A stretch of 64,000 bases of DNA from Achatina immaculata (taxonomy: Eukaryota; Mollusca; Gastropoda; Stylommatophora; Achatinidae), in NCBI GenBank assembly GCA_009760885.1, contig CM019691.1, forward strand, positions 26,349,314-26,413,313, given 5' to 3'. Made by a program: the position numbers and the translations under genes. A model generated the notes under the pieces. The model made no database searches and was not told where the DNA came from. It saw only the letters and a program-made list of their open reading frames with translations. Shown piece by piece: positions 56,036-64,000 of the stretch; positions within the stretch are counted from its first letter, which is position 1; every line of letters begins with the position of its first letter.

Positions 56036-57207
56036 TTCTAAATAAAAATTAACAGTATTCTTACATCAATAAAGAGCGAAAATAGATTAACAAATCTGGT
56101 CGTACTGTCTTTTGAACATGAATATGCACACAAAAAAATCAGTTCTGATGAATAATGAATCAAAGATTTGTGAAATAATATTTGTGAAATCTTTAATGAT
56201 CCTCTATTTTCACCGGTAGGTTATAAAGCTTTTGATCATTTATTTTCATTTAATGATATTTAATATAGCCATCATGCAGACCAAAAAAAAAGCATTTATT
56301 ACGTGATGCTGAGGGTTTATTACGCTGGGCGAAAGTTATAGGCCCAGAGTGTTTGTGATAGAGCTGGGCATTACTCGGTGTTTTAGAACCGGTTCTTTAG
56401 GGTATAGGTAGAATTCCAGTTTCCATGCCATTAAGGCAATTTGGGGAATGTGGTGTTAGGCCCGTATTTTCCATGACCTTCGGCACGTGAAACTGTGATG
56501 TGGTCAGTATCATGCCTGGTCGCTTTACCTTCCCAGATTTCTCTTTAGGGCATACCGTTTAGTATGCATTCCTTGAACCGGTCCGTGGAACCGATTCCTG
56601 GAGTTATTGACGTGACTGTTAAGTATTGTAAAACCTATGTGGAAGGGGTATTTTGTACATTCCGAAAGTCCTTTGAAAGCGACCAAATATTTCGCAAACA
56701 AAAGCGCCCCCCCCCCCCCCGGCCGCAAAACAAAATTTGCTTTTTTTATCTTCACTGTCTATATAGGTCAAACTCAAACTGCAGAAAGTCTTTAAAAATT
56801 GTATACTTGCTTCAGTAATTTTTACATCCACAGCTAGTGTTGAGTTCACATAAAAAAATTTTTTTAAAGCTCAGTATAAAGGAGTCTTACCTTATTGTCA
56901 CACACCAACAGTAATTAGTAGTCATCACAGCTGCTCTGCAGCAGATGATGTACTTGGTACTGTCTCCTCTAAAGTTGTGGTGCAATATTTCTGTGAGGAA
57001 TATACTTTTCTTAGTAGATCTGGGCGCTGCGTGAGCGTGTCGTGGAGTTTCTCTGGCCTGGCTTTCCTGCGCCCTCAAAGTTGCATTTAAGCATAAGCAT
57101 TGCTTTCAATGTTTTAACGCAACGTTGTGTTTTCTGGCTTGTTCATATGGTATTCAAGTTTGAGAAGATTCTTTCAGTTAGTCCCAGACAGACGGAGAAT
57201 AAATTCG

Positions 57208-57269
<62 letters not shown>
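56036..57269. other. no gene; dispersed repeat at 56405-56545 and (TA)n at 57211-57268
   Basis: Holds the second copy of the repeat at 21235, a C13 run at 56707 and a TA-rich microsatellite (57211-57268) that abuts the truncated hAT transposase. No host exon recognised. Confidence 0.6.
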
Positions 57270-58870
57270 TTAATTCAACACTCGCAAAAGAGTTAGCTTG
57301 GAAATGAGAAAACACTTCCAGCCACCGGATTTTAGTTTTTGCTTGTTTGGAGTTCTAGTCTGAAATTTTTTCTGCCGAATCAAATCTACAAAAGTTTCCC
57401 CAGAAGGTAGATGCCTCAAAGCCACCCAACTTAAGTCACTCAAATACTGAGATTGGTTCGCTCTTTCCTGTAGATATTCAACACAGTTGTCATAGAAATT
57501 GGTTGGTAACAATATTCATCACATCTGTTTTTCTGACGAGACCCTCGTTTTCTAGACAGCGAATCTGGATTTTCATCTCGTTTGGAACAAAGTTGGTTCT
57601 GCTCCTGTCCCTGTATTTTTGCAGGAGATCGTCAACTGCAGACGACACTTCCATTGCTAAAACTGTTTGTTCCTCAACTTTTAGGACAGCAGCACGAAAG
57701 ATGGCAGAAATATTGTGAACAAAGAAGAGCCACAACTCAGCACATGGATTTTCGAAGAACGTTCGCATGGCATTGGGCACATCTGTTGAGAGAGAGAAAA
57801 AAAAGATTTCAAGGTATGAAAGAGCTTTAATGAATCTCTCGACTGCTGGCATTAGTGAATGCCATTTGGTTTTTCCGTATCCCAGAATCCATTGGTACTC
57901 AACCATTGCAAAGTCGCAGAATTCCTTCAGTTCCTCCACACGAACAGTGTAAATATAAAAGTAGGAATATATTTTCATAACAACAGTTTCAATATCAATA
58001 GGAAGGCAATCAGCTTCCGGCCGTTTGCATTGCGTTGTGGACAATGTGAGCTGCGCAGCCAATCCCCACAAGTTTTTCTCCAATCGAAGATTTTAATTTC
58101 GCAAATACATTGTTTTGTCCTTTTATCTGAACACAACCGAAGTTTGTGTTGGCATTGTCGATACAGAAAGTCACACATTTTGTAGTGAGATCATTTTGTT
58201 TCAACACGTTAAGTAGAAACTCACAAATTATGTCTGATGTTTCGCCAGAGGTTGACTGCAGATCTGATAACTTAACTTCGACACCAGGTGACGGCACAGA
58301 ATATCTCACAAGCAGTGGGAACACCTTTATATCTTTGTGATTTGAGGCATCTGTCATTATTGTCACAAATTTTGCATTCTTCAATTTTTATTGAAGCTGG
58401 CCAATGACAAATGGAAAAATGACGTTAGTTACTATGGCCTCACATTTTGTGCGCCCACACATAAACTTCGGCTCAAACAAATGTTAAATCAATTTATTGG
58501 TGCAAGTCACTGAGCGAAAACTGTGATTGTGACATATGGTGCGATATGCAAATGTGCCTTTTACAGCTGCTGACTTGGCTTCCATGGTCCCAAACGTTGC
58601 TGGTCGGAAATAGTTTGTCACGGGACGGGCGGATAGTGCTGCTGACATAGCTACCTTATGTTGCTCACTCTTCAGATGTTTTGTGATATCCGATCTGCCA
58701 CCGTATGAAGTTGAAAATTCAGATTTGCAAATGTGTCACATCTAACATGGAAGTCATTGTCGGCTCTCGCCTTCTTTATGAAGGGAAAACCACTCTCTAC
58801 TTGTTGATTCAGTTTACAAGTTCGTTTAGACATCGTCGGAGTGGAGGCTAAATTTTCATTAGCCCGCCAT
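57270..58870 (-). pseudogene. hAT-superfamily transposase with BED zinc finger, frameshifted
   Basis: Reverse-strand hAT transposase remnant. Order: a BED-finger-like N-terminus (FPFIKKARADNDFHVRCDTF, 58820-58680), a central block with KCEAIVTNV and TIMTDASNHKDIKVFPLLVR (58470-58010), VTFCIDNANTNFGCVQIKG, GIGCAAHIVHNAMQ, then EELKEFCDFAMVEYQWILGY and KTKWHSLMPAVERFIK (58083-57490), and YLSDLSWVALRHLP (57480-57300). Frame changes at about 58020-58080 and 57505 and several stops. The C-terminal hAT dimerisation motif is missing where the (TA)n tract begins. Long conserved runs suggest a fairly recent copy or a recently lost gene. Not a host regulator as it stands. Confidence 0.85.
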
Positions 58871-58939
58871 GTAATGTTCAGTTGGTAAGTCAGTAAAAGA
58901 AATAAAATTAAACACGCAATAACCCACGTGAAATGCACC

Positions 58940-59214
58940 TTACTTAATAACTAAACAAGTACAGTACTACTAATTAACGTGACTAAAAAAAAAAAAAACC
59001 AAACCACCCTCTCAATCGTTCTGTCGATATAAAACTGACGCTGGCTCAAAAATTTAACGCCTTCAAACTTTTCCACTAACGCTGCGATTGGTTAATTTAG
59101 TTACGAGGAAAATAATTATACTCTGATTGGTTCAACGTTTCTAAATTCTGATGCAACCAATTAATGCGTACCACAAATGTCTATCAAGTTAAAAATATAA
59201 TAATAAATAAATAA
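58940..59214. other. no gene recognised
   Basis: AT-rich spacer between the hAT pseudogene and a LINE. Nothing conserved seen. Confidence 0.5.
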
Positions 59215-60380
59215 TAAATAGAATAATTATAAGATTAATAATAGAGAAATGCAGAGAGTTTAATGTGAATCTATATTTATCCTTTATAGACTACTCAAAG
59301 GCATTTGATTGTGTACAACACCAGAAACTTTGGGAAATAATGGAAAAAATGGGATTTCCAACACATATGATACAGTTAACATCACTGCTGTATCTAGACC
59401 AACAAGCAGCAGTAAGAATAAATGGTGAAACAACAGCTTGGTTTGACATAAAACAAGGGGTCCGTCAGGAGTGCATATTGTCACTCTACTTATTTAACTT
59501 GTATACAGAAAATATAATGAGGAATGTTAGAGAAGATGTAGACAAAGGATATTACAATGCCATAACAATTGGAGGTTATGAAATATCAGAGATTAGATAT
59601 GCTGATGACACAGTATTACTATCCATAACACAAAAAGGAATGCAAAAATTAATTATGTCAGCCCGTAAGAACAGCGAAGAGCAGAACCTCTATCTTAATG
59701 CAAAGAAATCTAAATTGATGACAACTGACAAAACAAACAAGGCAGATGAAATATGTATCAATGAGGAAAAACTGGAAGAAGTGGAGAGTTTTGATTATCT
59801 TGGATGACTACTAATAATGGAGGTACAATGAGGAGAATTAAAAGGAGGACATCTATCGCTCTTTAGAAAGTAAAACAAATAAAGAATCCGTGGAAAGGAG
59901 CAGACAGAACCACAAAAATAAGATTTTTAAGGTCATGCATCTTTCCCATCGCAACATATGCCTTTGAGACCTGGACACTTAACAAAACATCTGAGAACAC
60001 ATAAATGGCTTTGAATGTAGATGCTACAGAAGAGTTCTCCAAATATCGTGGACACAAAATAAAGAACAAATATATCTATACTACAAGAGCTTAATATTGA
60101 AGAAGGCTGGCTAGTAAAGAGTATTAAAGAGAAAACTTAAATATTTTGGACACATTAAACGTCATGATAATTTAGAGAAGACCGTATTGGAAGGATACAT
60201 AATGGGAAAAAGAAAGAGAGGAAGACCAAAACGAAGATGGCTGCAAGACATCGTTGACGATCTGCAAATGGATGCAGCAGCGGCAGGCCATCTTGCTCAC
60301 AACCGAGAGGCCGACAGGAGTGCTGTTTTGGAGGCAAAGTTCCGCAAGGGACATGCAAATGAATGAATGAATGAATGAAA
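59215..60380 (+). mobile_element. LINE family A, RT core to 3' end
   Basis: Forward copy, the best RT in the window for this family: LYLSFIDYSKAFDCVQHQKL (59269), [37 protein letters not shown] (59590-59640), all in one frame to 59807. The rest, with frameshifts, reaches GKRKRGRPKRRWLQDIVDDL (60205-60265) and the (GAAT)n tail (60357-60378). The usual QGCILSP is QECILSL, so it is probably inactive. Confidence 0.9.
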
Positions 60381-60419
60381 ATACTTCTGGTTATCTGCGG
60401 CCATTTCAAAATTAATTGA

Positions 60420-60560
60420 TTTTTAAAATTTTGTTTACAGATTTTTATTAAACTTTAAAGTTAGCAGGCTCAAAGCGGGACATATGCGTGTCCCGCCAAG
60501 ACTTTCGGCGAAGGCAGGAAACCAGTCTAAAAAGCGGGACGTATAGTCACCTTATTTAAA
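60420..60560. mobile_element. possible hAT-type terminal fragment
   Basis: AGCGGGACGTATAGTCACCTTA at about 60533-60554 looks like the terminus of a hAT element (TAAGGTGACTATACGTCCCG in reverse). An internal inverted AAAGCGGGAC motif is repeated at 60474. No partner end found. Confidence 0.4.
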
Positions 60561-60593
60561 CTGAATGCCGAATGTAAATCTGTGTTTGTATGG

Positions 60594-60616
60594 CGGGGGG
60601 GGGGGGGGGGGGGAAG
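60594..60616. repeat. poly-G tract
   Basis: A G homopolymer of about 19 bases (60595-60613) followed by AAGGGGGAG. A long G-run can form quadruplex DNA and is often an assembly weak point. Confidence 0.9.
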
Positions 60617-60637
60617 GGGGAGTTTTTTTTACTATTA

Positions 60638-61988
60638 TATATATATAAAGCATAGCTCGATGTTAAAGATGGAAAATAAATTAAGAGGCATACATGTTTT
60701 TGGTAAAAAAAAAAAAAACAAAAGTGGAAAGAAACTCAGAAAAGTGGGTAATTTTATTATTACTGGCAGTCATAATTAGGTTTTGAAAATTACGCCGATT
60801 AGATGCCCGCCATTACATTTGATACATTCAGCCAGGCGTCTGGAAAATTCCTGCATAACATCATTTAACATGTTCAAATGGATATTTTGTATGCAGTGTC
60901 GGGTTAGATCCTTTAGGTCTGCAATTAACTGTGGTCGACTAGCATACATCATGTTCTTGAGGTACCCACATAAACAGAATTCTGCGGCAGATAAAACCGG
61001 TGACCTTGCTTGTCATGTAATATCCCCAAATCTGGAAATAAGACGATTTGGAAATGGTTGTCGCAGCATGGCCATGGACTGACGGGCTGTGTGAGCAGGT
61101 GCTACATCTTGCTGAAACCATATTAGTCCCTTATTTCTATTTGCCAAGTCTGGAATGAAGTATTCAGTTAGCAACTGCACACAGAGATCGCTATTAACAG
61201 TAAGAGGATGCCCGCCTTCGTCTTAAAAAAAAATATGGGCCAATGACGACGAATGATGCAACGCCACACCACACTGTCACTCGTTCACTATGGAGCGGTT
61301 TCTCATGCAGTAATTGTGGATTTTCAGCTGTCCAGTATCTGAAATTCTTGCTTGTTCACACTTCCTGACAACTCAGAATGTGCTTCATCAGACATTATGA
61401 GGTTATTGAGCAAATTCAGATTTTCTTCAATGCGTTCTAGAAAATCGGTAGCAAAGTCAAGTCTGTTAATGTTATCCAAAATCATTCAGTCGCTGCAAAA
61501 CTTGCAACTTGTAAGTGTGGAAATGCAGATGATTATGAATGATGCGACGTAGCGAGCGATCCGACATACCAAGTGCAAAAGCATGCCTAACAGCTGACCG
61601 CCGAGGGCTACGAAGCAATGCGTTGCGGACTTTGAATTCGTTCAAGTGTCTGTTGAGTTCTAGGACAACCAGTAGATTTTTTATTAAGGCAGTTAGCGGT
61701 TTCCTTAAATTTTTTGACTCACCTCAAAATTGTTCTCCGAGCGGGAACATTATCACGGAGATACAACTCAAAATGGCGACGAAACTTTCGTTGTACAATA
61801 ACAGACGGTTCTCCACTTTTAAAATACATTTCAGCGGTGAATGCGCGATGTTGTGTTTGCCAAGAAACCATTGTTAAAAGTTACCGTTTATCTGCTGCAT
61901 CTCTGATGTCATGGTTTTTTTTTCCCACACGTATTCAGTTTCTGCGCACTACGTCAGTTAAATCCAGCTGTGCTGCTGAACCATATAT
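60638..61988 (-). mobile_element. second mariner/Tc1-like family, near-full-length copy
   Basis: Reverse-strand relative of 15891-16869 with the whole transposase length retained. In order: VSWQTQHRAFTAEMYFKSGE (61880 down), the DNA-binding half, LIMSDEAHSELSGSVNKQ (first catalytic region, about 61400), WFQQDVAPAHTARQSMA (about 61110), RSPVLSAAEF (about 60995; usually SPDL..xDF) and the C-terminal DVIFKT equivalent at 60790. Frameshifts, stops and loss of the third acidic residue make it dead. Both ends run into (TA)n, so the inverted repeats are eroded. Confidence 0.88.
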
Positions 61989-62007
61989 ATATTACTACTA
62001 TATATAT

Positions 62008-62255
62008 ATGTCACTCTACTTATTTAACTTGTATACTGAAAATATAATGAGGAATGTTAGAGAAGATGTAGACAAAGAATATTACAATGCCATAACAATT
62101 GGAGGTTATGAAATACCAGAGATTAGATATGCTGATGACACAGAATTACTGTCCACAACACAAAAAGGAATGCAAAAACTAATTATGTCAGTCCGTAAGA
62201 ACAGCGAAGAGCAGAACCTCTATCTTAATGTAAAGAAAACTAAATTGAAATCATC
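62008..62255 (+). mobile_element. LINE family A, internal fragment
   Basis: Forward fragment with LYLFNLYTENIMRNVREDVD and EIRYADDTELLSTTQKG in frame, ending abruptly at VKKTKL. It lacks the C-terminal domain and tail. The break coincides with a 12-bp perfect hairpin (62248-62276). Confidence 0.88.
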
Positions 62256-62454
62256 AGAGTCTACCTCTGATGATTTGTAACAGAAAAATCTGGAGCAAAG
62301 AGATGATCATGTCAGTGACCAAAAGCTGGTCAGGGCTACTTCCAACATATACATATATATATACACTCATATATATATATTGTATTGACAAAACCGGTAT
62401 TTTGGAAGGTACTTCACACAAAGTGAACGAAAAGTACATTTTTTTTTCGAAAAT

Positions 62455-63000
62455 TCCGCTCTCTCTCTCTGAACCTTAAGTGCCCAGGGCACATGGGGCT
62501 TCCGCAAGGGTTTTCCACAAATGCCTGTCCTTCGCCTTTTTTTCTGCTCTTGCCCAGGTGAGCCCTCTATTGCTCAACATCCTTTCTGTTGTTCTTCTCC
62601 ATGTCTCTTTTGGTCTACCCTTACTTCTGTTCCCCTGTGGTGTCCATCTTAGTGCTATTTTTGGTAGTGAGTTGTCAGTCATTCGGAGCACATGTCCCAA
62701 CCATCGCCAGCGTCTTTCCTCAATAATTGTTGTCAGTGGCTTCATCTGCATTTCTGCCAATAAGATGTTATTTCTTATGGTGTTTGGCCAAAATATTTTT
62801 CTAATTCTTTGTAAACATTTAGTCTGGAAAGAATTCAACTTGTTTTCTATGGTTTTGGTGATTTTCCAGCATTCACTTCCATAGAGTAGTACACTTAGAA
62901 CATTACTCTTAAATATCCTGGTTTTCATATTTATGCTTAGTTTTTTTTTATTTCCATATAGTCTGCAGCACTGCATCTTCACCTGGTGCCCTGTCTGATT
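62455..63000 (-). mobile_element. LINE family D, 3' part with (GA)n tail
   Basis: Reverse-strand copy with one open frame from 62982 to 62479 encoding SINMKTRIFKSNVLSVLLYG, ENKLNSFQTKCLQRIRKIFW and NPQGNRSKGRPKETWRRT-type C-terminus (WTPQGNRSKGRPKETWRR). Tail seen as CTCTCTCTCTCT at 62459. It is nearly identical to 55430-55757 over the shared part, so both derive from a recently active family. Confidence 0.92.
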
Positions 63001-63660
63001 TTAGCTTCTTTATCTCCTCCTTCCGGTCACCATCATTGATATATCGGTATCTTATACTTTTTTTTAAATGTAAGATTGAACTCACTTTACAAACATCAAC
63101 GGGAATTAAATGTCCTCGTGAAATATTTCTTACCTTAAATCATAGCAGATTTACTATTTACAAAATGCTCACATGTTGAACCAAAGTAAAAACTGCCAGG
63201 TTCTCCAAGCAAATTGAGCATTATCACCCTCCAGGCCCGATTTCGCTGGTTGCATTTTACTGTTTTTGATAATATAAACCAGTTACGGTAACGGACGACC
63301 TCTAAAACGTTTGGTTTTTCTCGTTTTTTATCGCAAATTTACCGGTAAATGCCGGTTAACGCGATCACTGATTATCCGATCAGTTTATATTCAAAATCTA
63401 TTCTGTATTGGGGTTTGTTAAAATGAAGATTTACTTTACGGTCATAGTTGCTGCAGCGTTCATTCTGACGCTATTGTTTTCACATCATCACTCTCACAAC
63501 AAACTCTCCCGCGGATTCTACTTGTATTTGGAACCCGTTTAGTCTCGGTTCCGAGCTAGTACTACTCGGTATTAGGAATCGGTGTGTAGGAACCGACTAC
63601 CTGCCGTTGTCGGAAGAACCGGTTCCTATTTCGGTTTCTCCCAAATTCTCGTTTATACGA
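63001..63660. other. no gene confirmed; short signal-peptide-like frame at 63423
   Basis: Contains a 39-codon frame (63423-63542) with a hydrophobic N-terminus, and ACCGGTTCC-rich sequence at 63540-63640 reminiscent of 56384-56600. Nothing conclusive. Confidence 0.4.
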
Positions 63661-63668
63661 GGGGGTAA

Positions 63669-63850
63669 GGGGCGGCTCGGCCTTTTGGCTAAGATCAAAG
63701 TGTAGTTCTGCGCTCTGTAGAATGTACACTTTGTTATTTTGGAACAAACAAGGTGTTTGAGGCTGCCCAGCACATTGACTGCCGGGGGTAAGGTCAGCAT
63801 CTCGTTACGCGTGGGCTCGGTTTGCAGTACCACCAGGTCACGGCCTGTTG
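63669..63850 (+). ncRNA. U2 snRNA-like sequence (divergent gene, pseudogene or U2-headed repeat)
   Basis: CTCGGCCTTTTGGCTAAGAT then CAAAGTGTAG matches the 5' stem-loop I region of U2 snRNA with one inserted A. GCAGTACCACCAGGTCACGG near 63824-63843 resembles the 3' stem-loop IV (GCAGTACCUCCAGGAACGG) at about the right distance (total about 182 nt against 188). TATTTTGG at 63737 resembles an Sm site. The middle is unlike canonical U2, so it is not a normal functional U2. No upstream promoter element recognised. Confidence 0.6.
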
Positions 63851-64000
63851 TTTTCGTTGTCAACAAAAAAAAGAGGGGGGGGGGGGGCGGCTAGGGCGCA
63901 AAATAACCTAGAGCCAGTCCTGTAAAGGGCAGAAAGTTAAAACGGATCTGCATGCCCATTTCTTTTGCTCTTTGAAAAAAAAAACCATCTTAGTTTCAGC

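Overview
This is a window of an AT-rich, repeat-laden animal genome, almost certainly an invertebrate. The one host gene recognised is a spliced NEDD4-type E3 ubiquitin ligase with long introns and GT-AG splice sites. The rest is transposons of classes common in molluscs and other lophotrochozoans: endonuclease/reverse-transcriptase LINEs with short tandem-repeat tails, Tc1/mariner and pogo/Tigger elements, hAT elements, TTAA-flanked piggyBac-like MITEs and a Penelope-like element. I cannot name the species; mollusc is only an inference.

Positions 1-42,514, minus strand: 19 coding exons of the NEDD4 orthologue. The start codon is at 42,514-42,512. The last exon in the window (1150-1271) lies inside the N-lobe of the HECT domain, so the catalytic cysteine and C-lobe are beyond the left edge. 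Exon lengths and phases agree throughout and give about 587 residues: C2 domain, four WW domains, first part of HECT. A 27-nt microexon is included. The order is the canonical one: C2 for membrane and Ca2+/lipid binding, WW domains for PPxY substrates, HECT for ubiquitin transfer.

The introns hold layered insertions: two Tigger copies (0.6-3.5 kb); four copies of a TTAA-flanked MITE (3.6, 4.4, 6.9 and 38.1 kb); a triple LINE-in-LINE-in-LINE nest (10.4-13.9 kb); an internally deleted mariner inside a hAT MITE (14.6-15.6 kb); a second, different mariner (15.9-16.9 kb); several LINE 3' fragments; a palindromic Penelope-like element inside a hAT remnant (29.7-31.7 kb); a 2.2 kb LINE with target-site duplication (31.9-34.1 kb); and a decayed mariner split by a MITE (37.9-39.8 kb).

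Positions 42.5-64 kb: no host coding exon recognised. This flank contains a hAT MITE (44.6 kb), a 220-bp (CT)n tract, compound (TCTG)/(ATCT) microsatellites (47 kb), several LINE families often inserted into each other (49.2-51.4, 53.2-56.0, 59.2-60.4, 62.0-63.0 kb), a frameshifted hAT/BED-finger transposase (57.3-58.9 kb), a nearly full-length decayed mariner (60.6-62.0 kb), and a U2 snRNA-like sequence near the right edge (63.67-63.85 kb).

LINE family letters A-G are my own labels, defined by shared protein and tail sequences inside this window; clade names are tentative.
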